NCBI GenBank assembly: GCA_017656165.1
Contig: JACDOL010000001.1
Location: forward strand, 1-64,000
Origin: Desulfotomaculum sp.
GTDB lineage: Bacteria > Bacillota > Desulfotomaculia > Desulfotomaculales > Desulfohalotomaculaceae
Length of the DNA stretch: 64,000 bases
Direction of reading: 5' to 3'
In this document: positions 51,683-62,764 of the stretch, in pieces
How positions within the stretch are numbered: position 1 is the first letter of the stretch
Layout of the letters: every line of letters starts with the position of its first letter
The notes under the pieces: generated by a model
Database searches by the model: none
Told to the model about the DNA's origin: nothing
Seen by the model: the letters and a program-made list of their open reading frames with translations, nothing else
Translations under genes and position numbers: made by a program

Positions 51683-54421
51683 ATGGGCGGACAATGGCAT
51701 GTGATGGACGACCAGGAAGTGGTGAATAAGTTAAAATCCAATGCTGACAAAGGATTAGATGAAAGGGAGGCGAAGGAGCGGCTAAGGCATCTTGGGAGTA
51801 ATCAGCTGGAAAGAACACGGAAAACGTCTCCCTGGTTATTATTCTTAAACCAGTTTCAAGATTTTATGGTGCTGGTTCTGATAGCAGCTACTATTGTAAG
51901 TGGTTTTCTTCATGAATGGGCAGATGCCATCACCATTATGATTATTGTAATAGTAAACGCCGTACTAGGTTTCGTACAGGAATACCGGGCAGAAAGATCC
52001 ATGGAAGCTTTAAAGCAGCTCACTGCTCCCGAAGCTAAAGTAGTGAGAAACGGTGTTCAGGGGAAAGTTCCTGCTGCAGAGTTAGTTCCGGGTGACATAG
52101 TGCTTATAGAAACTGGTGATAAAGTACCGGCAGATATACGTCTGTTAGAAGCTGTGAACGTTGAAGTAGAGGAATCGTCATTGACCGGGGAATCAAACCC
52201 GGTAAAAAAGAGAAACGGTACAATAAACCAGGAGAAAGTCAGCTTGGCCGATACCTGGAATATGGCTTACATGGGTACGGTAGTTACCCGGGGGCGGGCT
52301 AAAGGTGTTGTGGTAGCAACCGGCATGGCCAGTGAGATGGGGCAAATTGCAGGGATGATACAGGAAGCCTGTGAGGAACAAACCCCACTGCAGCGGCGGT
52401 TGGCCCAGCTGGGGAAAGTATTAGTAGCTTTTTGCCTTATAATATGTGCCGTGGTGGTAGTACTGGGTGTAATGAGAGGAGAACCGGCTTACCGCATGTT
52501 TTTAGCCGGGGTGAGCCTGGCTGTGGCAGCAATTCCGGAAGGTTTACCTGCCATTGTAACCATAGCCCTGGCCATTGGAGTTCAGAGAATGATTAAGCGC
52601 AATGCCATTATCAGGCGGCTGCCGGCAGTGGAAACACTGGGGTGCGCCACTGTGATTTGTTCAGATAAAACCGGCACCTTGACGCAGAATAAGATGACTG
52701 TTCGAAAGATAGTAACAGCAGATACAGAAGTTGAGGTGAGCGGTAAGGGGTATAAACCTAAAGGTGAGTTTAAGTATCTTAAGGGTGGGGAACAGAAAGA
52801 ACTAATGCTGCTTTTAAAAACAGCAGCACTATGCAATAATTCCATATTAAAGAAAGGGGAAGTCAATGTAAGCGGACTGCTCCGCAGGCTGTCAAAAGCT
52901 AAAAGGGAATATGAAATTAGTGGAGATCCCACCGAGGGTGCACTGCTGGTACTGGCAGCCAAAAAGGGGATTTGGAAGCACCAGATTGAAAAAAAAGAAA
53001 CTAGAATTGCTGAGATTCCCTTTGATTCAGAGCGAAAAAGAATGACTGTAATTTACCAGGACCAAAATAAGAACAAAACGGCATACGTTAAAGGGGCACC
53101 TGACGTAATATTGGAGCTGTGCTCACATGTGTACTGGAATGGAAAAATCCTGCCTATGAATAATGCAGTTAAACAAAGTATAGCCAGGCAGAATGCTGCT
53201 TTGGCGGAAGATGCCATGAGGGTGCTGGCACTGGCTGTACGACAGCTGCCCGACAATATGGAAAACTTCAGTGAAGATAAAGTTGAAAAAAGTCTTGTTT
53301 TTCTTGGTCTTAGTGGTATGATAGACCCGCCTCGACCTGAGGCGCTGCAGGCAGTTTTAACCTGCAAAAGAGCCGGGATAAAGACGGTAATGATTACCGG
53401 GGACCATCAGCTGACAGCCCGGGCCATAGGAGAGGAACTGGGGCTTTTAGGGCGAGGAGGGAATGTTCTTACTGGTTTAGAGCTGGACTCCATGGATGAT
53501 AGAACCCTCCAGCGAGAAGTAGAACGGGTAGCGGTTTATGCTAGAGTGTCTCCCAGGCATAAACTTCGGATTGTGCGGGCTTTAAAAAATAATGGGCATG
53601 TAGTTGCCATGACGGGGGATGGTGTAAATGATGCTCCCGCTGTGAAGGAAGCAGACATTGGTATTGCTATGGGAAAAACAGGTACTGATGTAACCAAAGA
53701 AGCATCTTCTATGGTACTGGCCGATGATAATTTTAAATCCATTGTTGATGCAGTAGAAGAGGGACGGGGGATTTACGACAATATTAGAAAATTTATCCGC
53801 TACCTGCTTTCGTGCAACGTGGGCGAAGTGCTGGTAATGTTTTTAGCGGTGATGGGAGGACTGCCGCTGCCCCTTTTACCCATCCAGATTTTATGGATGA
53901 ATCTTGTCACCGACGGTCTGCCGGCAATGGCCCTGGGAATAGACCCAGCAGACCGGGATATTATGAACCGCTTGCCCAGGGATCCCAGGGAAGGAGTTTT
54001 TTCTAATGGTTTAGCTTGGCGCATATTGGGCAGCGGAACAGTTATTGCACTGGGAACGCTGGTGGCTTTCTGCCTTGGATTGGTTTGGAGGGATGAGGCA
54101 CTGGCCCGTACCATGGCCTTTAATACACTGGTATTTTTCCAATTATTTTATGTATTTGTCTGCCGCTCCGAGCGGCACTCCATAGTTGATATCGGTTTAT
54201 TAAGCAATCCTCACCTGCTGCTGGCGGTGTTCATATCCGCTGCGCTCCAGCTGATGGTGGTATATGTACCATTCCTTCAGCCAATTTTTAAAACAGTACC
54301 ACTGCAGCCTGAGCATTGGCTGGTAGTATTGGCCATTAGTTTTATACCTACCTTTTTAAGTACAGTTACGCTGCATATGAGGAATAGAGCTAAGGAGCAC
54401 TTTTCGTACCTGAGGGTTTAA
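51683..54421 (+). CDS. Calcium-translocating P-type ATPase (SERCA/PMCA-type)
   Basis: 912 aa; ICSDKTGTLTQNKM; VAMTGDGVNDAPAVKEADIGIAMG; AIPEGLPAIVTIALAIG. Confidence 0.95.
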   Translation: MGGQWHVMDDQEVVNKLKSNADKGLDEREAKERLRHLGSNQLERTRKTSPWLLFLNQFQDFMVLVLIAATIVSGFLHEWADAITIMIIVIVNAVLGFVQEYRAERSMEALKQLTAPEAKVVRNGVQGKVPAAELVPGDIVLIETGDKVPADIRLLEAVNVEVEESSLTGESNPVKKRNGTINQEKVSLADTWNMAYMGTVVTRGRAKGVVVATGMASEMGQIAGMIQEACEEQTPLQRRLAQLGKVLVAFCLIICAVVVVLGVMRGEPAYRMFLAGVSLAVAAIPEGLPAIVTIALAIGVQRMIKRNAIIRRLPAVETLGCATVICSDKTGTLTQNKMTVRKIVTADTEVEVSGKGYKPKGEFKYLKGGEQKELMLLLKTAALCNNSILKKGEVNVSGLLRRLSKAKREYEISGDPTEGALLVLAAKKGIWKHQIEKKETRIAEIPFDSERKRMTVIYQDQNKNKTAYVKGAPDVILELCSHVYWNGKILPMNNAVKQSIARQNAALAEDAMRVLALAVRQLPDNMENFSEDKVEKSLVFLGLSGMIDPPRPEALQAVLTCKRAGIKTVMITGDHQLTARAIGEELGLLGRGGNVLTGLELDSMDDRTLQREVERVAVYARVSPRHKLRIVRALKNNGHVVAMTGDGVNDAPAVKEADIGIAMGKTGTDVTKEASSMVLADDNFKSIVDAVEEGRGIYDNIRKFIRYLLSCNVGEVLVMFLAVMGGLPLPLLPIQILWMNLVTDGLPAMALGIDPADRDIMNRLPRDPREGVFSNGLAWRILGSGTVIALGTLVAFCLGLVWRDEALARTMAFNTLVFFQLFYVFVCRSERHSIVDIGLLSNPHLLLAVFISAALQLMVVYVPFLQPIFKTVPLQPEHWLVVLAISFIPTFLSTVTLHMRNRAKEHFSYLRV

Positions 54422-54442
54422 TTTGACTTTATGCATCCCCAA

Positions 54443-54483
54443 AAGGGTAGAGTTCATTTAGATAATTGAACTCTACCCTTTTC
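54443..54483 (+). terminator. Intrinsic terminator of the Ca2+ ATPase gene
   Basis: AAGGGTAGAGTTCA...TGAACTCTACCCTT TTCTT. Confidence 0.85.
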
Positions 54484-54491
54484 TTGCTGTA

Positions 54492-54541
54492 TCAGTTTTG
54501 ATGCAGCTAAGGTATTTACCGGAGAAAACGATAGCCGGCAA
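54492..54541 (+). repeat. Terminator-associated repeat family, copy G (5' part)
   Basis: tcagttttgatgcagctaaggtatttaccggagaaaacgatagccggca; matches copy E 5' part. Confidence 0.85.
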
Positions 54542-54548
54542 GTTTAAT

Positions 54549-55772
54549 TTATTTTATTTCTCCGGCCAGTTTTAAACCTCTTTTTGCCAAAATAGGGCCT
54601 ATTAATTCATGTATTACTGTTGCTCCAATAATAATGTTTAATATAATATCAGCAATACCGCTAAAAGCAGGGTTTTGCTTAATTACCAGGGCAAGTCCAA
54701 TAACAATTCCACCTTGGGGGATAAGACCTCCCACTGTGTATTTCTTTACTTCTTCCGGGGACTTGGCAATAACTGCACCCAATCTGCTGCCCGCTAACTT
54801 TCCTAAGCCCCTAAAAACAACAAATCCCAGGATCAAGGCAAAGCTGGTTTTCAGTACTGAGAAATCTAAATTCATACTGCTTATAACAAAGAATAAAACA
54901 AAAATTAATTGTTCTATATATCGTTCTAAGATTTTAAATATTTTGTCCCTGAGTATATTGTAATTGACTACAATTATACCCATAACCATAGTAGCTAGAA
55001 GCTCATCTAAATGCAGTTTTGCTGCAGTGCCATAGCACAGTAATACCAGCCCAAGGATGATAACAATTAATACTCCTTCAGACTCTCTTTTTTCAAAAAA
55101 TGTTATAAAATTAAAAAGTACACCAAAAATCACACCAATTATTACGGCTCCTAGAATGGCAGCAATTGGTTTCATAATAAATGAAGCTGCGCTGCCTTCA
55201 GGGTGAAGCAGCATTTGTGCTGCAGCTAAAGCTATACTAAAATTTATTAGACCAAAAACATCATCAAAGGCAGCTACTCCCATAATTGTAGATGATACAT
55301 TACCCTTGGCGTGATATTCATGTCTTACAGCCAGGGTAGCCGATGGGTCCGTTGGTGAACCAAGTGAACCTATTAATATGCTGATGGGAAGGAATGTTAA
55401 TAATAAAGTGGCATTTTCCACCGGCAGAAATAAAGGTGTAATGAGTAAAAAGCCTACAAATATAAATAGAAAGGCAGAAATGGATTCAAAAAAGGCAATA
55501 CTTAAAATGCCTTTACCCAGCTTTTTTACCCTGCTGTAAAGAAGAGTGCCACCCACAGAAAAGGTTATAAAAGATAGGGATATATTAGTTACAAGAGAAG
55601 TATTATTTATAAAATTTTTAAATATAGGGTTAAAGAGATCTAAGTTTAAAAATATACCTGCCAAAATGTAACCGGTTATGCGGGGAAGTTTTATTTTTGT
55701 AGCCAGTTCCCCAAAGATATACCCGGTAAAAATTACTAAGCCTGCACTAAATATGGGTACCATATTTACCAC
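54549..55772 (-). CDS. Cation:proton antiporter (CPA family)
   Basis: 407 aa, about 12 TM; KLPRITGYILAGIFL; LGSPTDPSATLAVRHEYHAKG; FDDVFGLINFSIALA. Confidence 0.9.
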   Translation of the reverse strand: MVNMVPIFSAGLVIFTGYIFGELATKIKLPRITGYILAGIFLNLDLFNPIFKNFINNTSLVTNISLSFITFSVGGTLLYSRVKKLGKGILSIAFFESISAFLFIFVGFLLITPLFLPVENATLLLTFLPISILIGSLGSPTDPSATLAVRHEYHAKGNVSSTIMGVAAFDDVFGLINFSIALAAAQMLLHPEGSAASFIMKPIAAILGAVIIGVIFGVLFNFITFFEKRESEGVLIVIILGLVLLCYGTAAKLHLDELLATMVMGIIVVNYNILRDKIFKILERYIEQLIFVLFFVISSMNLDFSVLKTSFALILGFVVFRGLGKLAGSRLGAVIAKSPEEVKKYTVGGLIPQGGIVIGLALVIKQNPAFSGIADIILNIIIGATVIHELIGPILAKRGLKLAGEIK

Positions 55773-55916
55773 TCCATTATTATCCTCTCGTTATTTTGCC
55801 CCGGTTTTTCGACATGAATACAGTATTATTTCTATATACTGCTGTTTACAGCAGGGGTGATTAAATATAATGTTGTATATAATATTTAAACATATTAAAT
55901 TAAGGAGGACATTTCG

Positions 55917-56762
55917 TTGTATTTTACCAAGGTACACGGGTTGGGAAATGACTTTATAATTGTTAACTGCCTGAAGGGTGAAGAGATTACCAGCGACTTG
56001 AAGCAGCTGGCCATAAATGCCTGTCATCGTAAATTTGGAATTGGGGCAGATGGACTTGTTTTACTGCGGCCATCTGAAGCGGCAGACCTGCGTATGCAGA
56101 TATTAAATTCCGACGGCAGTGAAGCGGAAATGTGCGGCAATGCCATCCGTTGTGTAGCAAAATATGTTTATGATCATGGCATTGTAAATAAGGAAAAAAT
56201 AACTGTGGAAACACTGGCCGGTATAATTATACCGGAAGTTATAGTAGAAGATGGTGCTGTTTCAATGGTAAGGGTAGATATGGGGGAACCCAAACTGGAG
56301 CGCGGGGAAATACCTATGAAAGGGCCGGAAGGGAAAGTAATAAATGAACAGCTGAAAGTAAGTGGGGAACTGTATAATATTACTGCTGTTTCCATGGGCA
56401 ACCCCCACTGTATTATTTTTATTCCTAAAGTTGAAGAAATAGTTTTAGAAGATATTGGGCCTAAAATTGAGAAACATCCTGTTTTTCCCCAAAAAACAAA
56501 CGTGGAATTTGTGCAGGTATTGAACAGGCAGGAGGTACGAATGAGAGTTTGGGAGCGGGGAGCCGGCATTACCATGGCCTGTGGGACGGGTGCATGTGCA
56601 ACGGCCGTAGCAGGAGTGCTGAATGGTTATACTGATAGAAAAGTAACAGTTCACTTGGATGGTGGACCACTGATAATAGAGTGGGATAAGGATAACCGCA
56701 TTTACATGACCGGCCCGGCAGCCGAGGTATTCAGCGGAGAGTATATAGTATACAAACGTTAG
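55917..56762 (+). CDS. dapF: Diaminopimelate epimerase
   Basis: [51 protein letters not shown] start after AAGGAGG. Confidence 0.97.
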   Translation: MYFTKVHGLGNDFIIVNCLKGEEITSDLKQLAINACHRKFGIGADGLVLLRPSEAADLRMQILNSDGSEAEMCGNAIRCVAKYVYDHGIVNKEKITVETLAGIIIPEVIVEDGAVSMVRVDMGEPKLERGEIPMKGPEGKVINEQLKVSGELYNITAVSMGNPHCIIFIPKVEEIVLEDIGPKIEKHPVFPQKTNVEFVQVLNRQEVRMRVWERGAGITMACGTGACATAVAGVLNGYTDRKVTVHLDGGPLIIEWDKDNRIYMTGPAAEVFSGEYIVYKR

Positions 56763-56816
56763 ACTCGTTGAAAATAAAAATATATGCTGATATACTGGGC
56801 CGCAGAAGAGACAAGG

Positions 56817-56842
56817 CCTGATATTAAGTATCAGGTTTTAAT
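56817..56842 (+). terminator. Possible intrinsic terminator after dapF
   Basis: CCTGATA-TTAAG-TATCAGG TTTTAAT. Confidence 0.55.
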
Positions 56843-56871
56843 AATTTAAGATAGTGAAGGAGGAGCATGTC

Positions 56872-58053
56872 TTGTTAAAATTTGAACAGGCTGACAGGGT
56901 TAAAAATTTACCGCCATATTTATTTGCTCGCATTGAAAAATTAATTGCAGAAAAAAGAGAACAGGGTGTTGATGTAATAAGTCTAGGGATAGGCGATCCT
57001 GATCTCCCTACTCCCGACCATATTATTGAGGAGCTTAAAAAAGAAGCGGAAAATCCGGCTAATCACCAGTACCCTTCTTCAGTAGGAATGCTGAGCTACC
57101 GTCAGGCTGTGGCGGAGTTTTATAAGAAGCGCTTTAGTGTTGATCTGGATCCAAAATCAGAGGTTGTAACCTTAATAGGTTCCAAAGAGGGTATAGCTCA
57201 CATTTCCTGGTGCTACTTAAATCCCGGAGACGTAGTGCTGGTACCCGATCCAGGATACCCGGTATATGCGGGAGGAGCAATTTTAGCCGGAGCCGAAACC
57301 TATACAATGAAGCTCAAGGAAGAAAATGGATTTAAACCTAAATATGAAGACATTCCTACTGATATAGCTAAAAAAGCTAAAATGATGTTTATTAACTATC
57401 CCAACAATCCCACCGGGGCTGTGGTGGATGTTAAGTTTTTTGAAGAAACAGTAGCCTTTGCCAAGGAGCACAATATTTTAGTCTGCCATGATAATGCTTA
57501 TTCAGAAATTGCTTTTGAAGGTTATCGCCCGCCCAGTTTCCTAGAAGCCAAGGGGGCGAAGGAAGTTGGTATAGAGTTTGGTTCGGTTTCCAAACCTTAC
57601 AACATGACGGGGTGGCGTATTGGTTGGGCAGTGGGACACCCGGAAGTAGTTGACGCCCTGGGAAGGCTGAAAAGTAATGTAGACAGCGGGCAGTTCCAGG
57701 CCATTCAATATGCAGCAATTAAAGGCTTAACAGGACCGCAGGATGCACTGCAGAATAATATTGCCATTTACGATGAACGTAGAAAGATTGTAGTGGAAGG
57801 GCTGCGGGAACTGGGCTGGAAAGTTGATCCGCCAAAAGCCACTTTTTATGTATGGGTACCGGTTCCCAAGGGTTTTACTTCAGCATCTTTTGCGGAATAT
57901 GTAATTGAAAAAACAGGCGTGGTGATTACCCCGGGCAATGGGTATGGTGAAAGTGGGGAAGGTTATTTCAGAATTTCATTAACCATTCCTACAGAACGCT
58001 TGAAAGAAGCTTTTAGGAGAATGAAGGAAAGCCTGGGCAAAGTTGAATTTTAA
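56872..58053 (+). CDS. dapL: LL-diaminopimelate aminotransferase
   Basis: [51 protein letters not shown]; class I/II PLP aminotransferase adjacent to dapF; TTG start after GAAGGAGG. Confidence 0.9.
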   Translation: MLKFEQADRVKNLPPYLFARIEKLIAEKREQGVDVISLGIGDPDLPTPDHIIEELKKEAENPANHQYPSSVGMLSYRQAVAEFYKKRFSVDLDPKSEVVTLIGSKEGIAHISWCYLNPGDVVLVPDPGYPVYAGGAILAGAETYTMKLKEENGFKPKYEDIPTDIAKKAKMMFINYPNNPTGAVVDVKFFEETVAFAKEHNILVCHDNAYSEIAFEGYRPPSFLEAKGAKEVGIEFGSVSKPYNMTGWRIGWAVGHPEVVDALGRLKSNVDSGQFQAIQYAAIKGLTGPQDALQNNIAIYDERRKIVVEGLRELGWKVDPPKATFYVWVPVPKGFTSASFAEYVIEKTGVVITPGNGYGESGEGYFRISLTIPTERLKEAFRRMKESLGKVEF

Positions 58054-58128
58054 TTTGTTATCTTACCTAATTTATTATGGATGAAAGAACTATTACTATA
58101 ATTCAAGAAGGATAGGGGAGAGGTCAAA

Positions 58129-59325
58129 ATGAAACTGGCTGCAAGAGCCGCAAATATTAGTTCCAGTCCAACTTTAGCCATTGACTCCAAAGCAAAGCAG
58201 CTGAAAGCGGAAGGGGTCCGGGTTTTTAACTTTGGTGTTGGTGAGCCAGATTTTGACACACCGCAGCATATTAAAGATGCTGCCATAGAAGCCATTAATG
58301 CTGGGATGACTAAATATACCCCCGCTGCAGGAACACCGCAGTTAAAAAAGGCTATTGTGGATAAATTTAAGCGGGAAAACGGGCTTGACTACGAACCCAA
58401 CCAAATAGTAGTTTCCTCCGGTGCTAAGCATTCTCTTTACAATGCCTTTCAGGTGCTGGTAGAAGAAGGTGATGAGGTAATCATACCTGCTCCTTTCTGG
58501 GTTAGCCACCTGGAACAAATTAAAATTGCAGGCGCTGAACCGGTGATTGTTATGACCACTGAGGATAATGGCTTCAAAATAACACCACAGCAGCTGGAAG
58601 AAGCTATAACTCCCAGGACAAAAGTGGTACTGCTGAACAGTCCCAGCAATCCCACCGGGGCTGTGTATACCAGGGAGGAATTGGAAAGACTGGGTGAGGT
58701 TATTTTAAAACACGATAATATTGTTATAATATCCGATGAAATATACGAAAAATTAATATATGATGGTTTAGAACATGTCAGTATTGCATGTTTAAGTCCG
58801 GAGTTAAAAGAACGTACAATTGTTGTTAATGGTGTTTCAAAGGCGTACTCAATGACTGGCTGGCGGATAGGTTATGCTGCTGCTCCTTTAAATATTGCCA
58901 AGGCTATGGCCAACCTTCAGAGTCATGCTACCAGCAACCCAACTTCCATAGCACAGGCAGCCAGTATAGCGGCACTGAGCGGCACGCAGCAGCCGGTAGA
59001 GGATATGAAAAAGGAATTTGTTAAAAGACGAGACTATATGCTGGAAAGATTGCTCTCTATTCCAGGTATTACCTGTCCAAAACCTAATGGGGCTTTTTAC
59101 TTGTTTCCTAACGTAAGCAGTTATTTTGGTAAAGGCTATCAAGGAAAAGTTATTAATAATGCAACTGACCTTGCAGGACTGCTGCTGGACGAGGTACAAG
59201 TTGCAGTTGTTCCGGGTATTGCTTTTGGCAATGACAATTTTATTCGCTTCAGCTACGCAACCGATATGAATACAATTACTGAAGCCTTGGATCGCATAGA
59301 AAAATTATTGTCTAAGCTGGAGTAA
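58129..59325 (+). CDS. Pyridoxal phosphate-dependent aminotransferase (aspartate aminotransferase type)
   Basis: VFNFGVGEPDFDTPQHIKDAAIEAI; VNGVSKAYSMTGWRIGYAAAP. Confidence 0.93.
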   Translation: MKLAARAANISSSPTLAIDSKAKQLKAEGVRVFNFGVGEPDFDTPQHIKDAAIEAINAGMTKYTPAAGTPQLKKAIVDKFKRENGLDYEPNQIVVSSGAKHSLYNAFQVLVEEGDEVIIPAPFWVSHLEQIKIAGAEPVIVMTTEDNGFKITPQQLEEAITPRTKVVLLNSPSNPTGAVYTREELERLGEVILKHDNIVIISDEIYEKLIYDGLEHVSIACLSPELKERTIVVNGVSKAYSMTGWRIGYAAAPLNIAKAMANLQSHATSNPTSIAQAASIAALSGTQQPVEDMKKEFVKRRDYMLERLLSIPGITCPKPNGAFYLFPNVSSYFGKGYQGKVINNATDLAGLLLDEVQVAVVPGIAFGNDNFIRFSYATDMNTITEALDRIEKLLSKLE

Positions 59326-59337
59326 TATAACATTTTA

Positions 59338-59369
59338 AATACCCTTCCACTGCTGGGAAGGGTATTTTT
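59338..59369 (+). terminator. Intrinsic terminator of the aminotransferase gene
   Basis: AATACCCTTCC-loop-GGAAGGGTATTTTT. Confidence 0.85.
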
Positions 59370-59377
59370 CATAATAC

Positions 59378-59418
59378 CAGAGTATAAGTTTTAACCCATC
59401 CAAGGTATTTACCCGAAG
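59378..59418 (+). repeat. Terminator-associated repeat family, copy H (5' part, degenerate)
   Basis: cagagtataagttttaacccatccaaggtatttacccgaag; matches copy E CAGAAAGTATAAGTTTTGACGCAGCCAAAGTATTTACC. Confidence 0.8.
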
Positions 59419-59531
59419 TTTTTTAAATTTGAAATTAAGCATTTTGACATGATAATTAGAGGAATTTAAAATTTAAAGTAGAAAATCTATCTTTATGGTA
59501 AATAATCATTACAATAGTACTAATATTTTAG

Positions 59532-60422
59532 GTGGTGAAGGTATTGCTCAAAAGTATGACCGGGTACGGCCGGGGTGAAGCCAGTGCCTGTGGTCGAAAG
59601 TTTACAGTAGAGCTCAAATCTGTTAATCACCGCTTCTCCGAAGTAGTGGTTCGTTTGCCGCGGACAATGATGTCGTTAGAAGATCGTATTCGCCGTAAAA
59701 TTCAAAGAAGTGCTGCCCGGGGTAGAGTTGATGTATATATTTCAGTTGAGGAAACTGGAGAAAGATCACAGCAGGTAAAAGTTGACAAAACATTAGCATT
59801 GGCTTATCATAAGGCAATGAAAGAATTAAAGAGCATATTGCCAATTATCGGCGATATTGAACTCAGAGACCTAGTAAATATGCCAAATGTGTTTATTTTA
59901 GAAGATCCAGAAGAAGACCTGGAAGAATGGTGGCCTGCAGTTGAAGAAGCACTGGATGAAGCGTTGGAAAAATTTGTCCAAATGCGGACTGCTGAAGGTC
60001 TGCAGCTGAAAGAAGATTTAGAAAAGCGGGTAAAAAAAATAAAGCAGTACAACCAGGCAATTCGCCAGCGTGCTCCAAAGGTAGTGGAAGAATACCGGGA
60101 ACGTTTAAACCAGCGCCTGGCTGAATGGAAAGCTGATGGTATACTGGACGAAAACCGTATAGCTGGAGAAGTAGTCATTTTTGCTGAGAGATCCAACATT
60201 ACTGAAGAAACGGTGCGGTTGGATAGTCATCTTAATCAAATGGCTGAATGCCTGCAGTCTGATGAACCGGTAGGCCGGAAATTAGACTTTTTACTTCAAG
60301 AAATGAATAGGGAAATTAATACTATAGGCTCAAAAGCCAATGACCTAAAGATTTCTAATTATGTTGTAAGTGTAAAAAGTGAAATAGAAAAAATTAGGGA
60401 ACAGGTACAGAACATAGAGTAG
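59532..60422 (+). CDS. YicC family endoribonuclease-like protein
   Basis: [13 protein letters not shown]...; [23 protein letters not shown]; true start may be TTG 59544. Confidence 0.94.
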   Translation: MVKVLLKSMTGYGRGEASACGRKFTVELKSVNHRFSEVVVRLPRTMMSLEDRIRRKIQRSAARGRVDVYISVEETGERSQQVKVDKTLALAYHKAMKELKSILPIIGDIELRDLVNMPNVFILEDPEEDLEEWWPAVEEALDEALEKFVQMRTAEGLQLKEDLEKRVKKIKQYNQAIRQRAPKVVEEYRERLNQRLAEWKADGILDENRIAGEVVIFAERSNITEETVRLDSHLNQMAECLQSDEPVGRKLDFLLQEMNREINTIGSKANDLKISNYVVSVKSEIEKIREQVQNIE

Positions 60423-60451
60423 AGAATTATACCTGTCAAGGAGGAAATTTT

Positions 60452-60724
60452 ATGGATATTAAATTGATTAACATTGGTTTTGGTAATATTGTATCGGCAA
60501 ATCGAATTATAGCAATTGTAAGTCCGGAATCTGCTCCTATAAAGCGGATAATAACCGAGGCCCGTGATCGCGGTATGCTTATTGACGCAACTTATGGCAG
60601 ACGTACCCGTGCGGTTATAATAACTGACAGCGATCATGTAATTTTATCCGCTGTACAGCCGGAGACAGTGGCTAACCGCCTGTTAACCAAAGAAAATCAA
60701 TCACAGGAAGAGTTTGCCGAATAA
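60452..60724 (+). CDS. remA: Extracellular matrix/biofilm regulator RemA (DUF370)
   Basis: [63 protein letters not shown]. Confidence 0.94.
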   Translation: MDIKLINIGFGNIVSANRIIAIVSPESAPIKRIITEARDRGMLIDATYGRRTRAVIITDSDHVILSAVQPETVANRLLTKENQSQEEFAE

Positions 60725-60726
60725 TT

Positions 60727-61341
60727 ATGAACAAAAAAGGTATATTATTAGTGCTGTCAGGACCATCCGGAGCAGGAAAGGGTACAGTTTGCCAAGGCCT
60801 TATTAAAACCAGTAAATCCATACACCTGTCAGTATCGGTTACTACCAGGAGTCCGCGACCCGGTGAACAGCACGGTAAAAATTATTTTTTTATAAGTGAG
60901 AAAGAATTCATAGAAATGGCTGAGAAAGATCAGCTTTTAGAATGGGCTAAGGTTTATGATAATTATTATGGTACCCCGCGCCAGTGGGTTGAAGAAAAAC
61001 TGGATAAAGGTGAAGATGTTCTGTTGGAAATAGATATACAGGGAGCTTTACAGATAAAGAAAAAGTTTCCCGACAGCATTTTAGTATTTATTGTACCCCC
61101 CTCTATTAATGAGCTGCAGGCAAGGCTGATAAAACGCGGGACGGATAAAGAAGATGTGATACAAAAGCGCCTAAACTGTGTTGAGGGGGAACTGCAGGAA
61201 ATTCCAAAATATGATTACATTGTTGTTAATGATAAGCTGGAGGATGCAGTAAATGCGGTAAAGAGCATTATCACTGCTGAAAAATGCCGTCCTGAACGTT
61301 TCAATCTGCAGAAATATTTGCAAACGGGGGGCTTGTCATGA
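60727..61341 (+). CDS. gmk: Guanylate kinase
   Basis: LVLSGPSGAGKGTVCQGL; SVTTRSPRPGEQHGKNYFF. Confidence 0.97.
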   Translation: MNKKGILLVLSGPSGAGKGTVCQGLIKTSKSIHLSVSVTTRSPRPGEQHGKNYFFISEKEFIEMAEKDQLLEWAKVYDNYYGTPRQWVEEKLDKGEDVLLEIDIQGALQIKKKFPDSILVFIVPPSINELQARLIKRGTDKEDVIQKRLNCVEGELQEIPKYDYIVVNDKLEDAVNAVKSIITAEKCRPERFNLQKYLQTGGLS

Positions 61342-61526
61342 AAAACATTTCACTGGATGAGCTGTTAAAAAGAGCTGACAGCCGCTACAGCCTGGTAGTG
61401 GCAACTGCCAGAAGAGCTAGGGAAATAACAGATTTAAATTTGCTGAAAGATGAAACTGCAGGTAAAAAGGCTGTAACAAAGGCTTTAGAAGAGATAGTTT
61501 GTAACAAGATCAGAATTAAAATTTAA
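61338..61526 (+). CDS. rpoZ: DNA-directed RNA polymerase subunit omega
   Basis: RADSRYSLVVATARRAREI; between gmk and coaBC. Confidence 0.93.
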   Translation: MKNISLDELLKRADSRYSLVVATARRAREITDLNLLKDETAGKKAVTKALEEIVCNKIRIKI

Positions 61527-61561
61527 ATTAATTAATGTATTAAAATTATGGAGGTTATAAG

Positions 61562-62764
61562 GTGCTGACCGGTAAAAAAATAACCCTGGGAATTACCGGG
61601 GGGATTGCAGCTTATAAAACAGCTGAGCTGGTAAGCGGGCTTGTTAAAAATGGTGCCGATGTGCGGGTTGTGATGACTGCATCGGCACAAAAATTTATAC
61701 AGCCGCAGACTTTTTCAGCTTTAACGGGAAATGAGGTTTATACTGATATATTCCACTCATCTCACCAAAGTGGAGTATTACATATTAATTTAGCCCAGGA
61801 TGCAGATTTACTGGTGGTGGCGCCGGCCACCGCCAATATTATTGCTAAAGCTGCAAACGGTATTGCAGATGACCTCTTATCAACCATAATATTAGCGGCT
61901 AATATTCCGGTTATTATGTGCCCGGCAATGAATACTGTAATGTACAGAAAACCAGTGGTACAGATGAATATACAAAAACTCAAGGAGTATGGCACTAGTT
62001 TTGTGGGACCAAGCAGTGGAAAGCTGGCCTGTGGAGCACAAGGAACCGGGCGAATGAGTGAACCTGATGAAATCCTGGAAGCGATTAAAAATTTTTTTAA
62101 TCCTGATTTAAAGGGGCTAAACGTATTGATTTCTGCCGGCCCCACCAGGGAACCGCTGGATCCAGTACGTTATATAACTAACCGGAGTTCCGGTAAAATG
62201 GGGTATAACCTGGCCAGGGCCGCTGCTGAACGAGGAGCCAATGTAGTTTTAGTAAGTGGGCCGGTAAATCTGCTCCCGCCTGAAAGGGTTGAATTAATTA
62301 AAGTAGAAACTGCAGAGCAGATGTATAAGGTTATGAAAGAAAAATTCTTGGAAACCGATATTGTTTTAAAGGCTGCAGCGGTAGCGGATTACCGTCCCAA
62401 GATAATGGCCGGTGAAAAAATAAAAAAGGATAATGACAGCCTAACCTTGGAAATGGTAAAAAACCCTGATATACTGCTTGAACTTGGGAAAATGAAGCGG
62501 CACCAGATGTTAGTTGGCTTTGCTGCCGAGACAAATAATGTAGAAGAGTATGCCCGGAAAAAACTGGAACAGAAAAATTTAGATATGGTTGTAGCTAACA
62601 ATGTAAGTGAAACGGGAGCAGGTTTTGATGTAGATACAAATATTGTTACAATAATTTGCCGCGATGGCAGGATTAAAAAACTGCCAATAATGAGCAAATA
62701 TAATGCTGCCCACCGCATACTAGATGAAATAATTAAATACCGGGGTGAAAAAGCCGTTGAGTAA
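61562..62764 (+). CDS. coaBC: Bifunctional phosphopantothenoylcysteine decarboxylase/phosphopantothenate-cysteine ligase
   Basis: ITLGITGGIAAYKTAELV; CPAMNTVMY; ISAGPTREPLDPVRYITNRSSGKMGY; GTG start. Confidence 0.97.
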   Translation: MLTGKKITLGITGGIAAYKTAELVSGLVKNGADVRVVMTASAQKFIQPQTFSALTGNEVYTDIFHSSHQSGVLHINLAQDADLLVVAPATANIIAKAANGIADDLLSTIILAANIPVIMCPAMNTVMYRKPVVQMNIQKLKEYGTSFVGPSSGKLACGAQGTGRMSEPDEILEAIKNFFNPDLKGLNVLISAGPTREPLDPVRYITNRSSGKMGYNLARAAAERGANVVLVSGPVNLLPPERVELIKVETAEQMYKVMKEKFLETDIVLKAAAVADYRPKIMAGEKIKKDNDSLTLEMVKNPDILLELGKMKRHQMLVGFAAETNNVEEYARKKLEQKNLDMVVANNVSETGAGFDVDTNIVTIICRDGRIKKLPIMSKYNAAHRILDEIIKYRGEKAVE

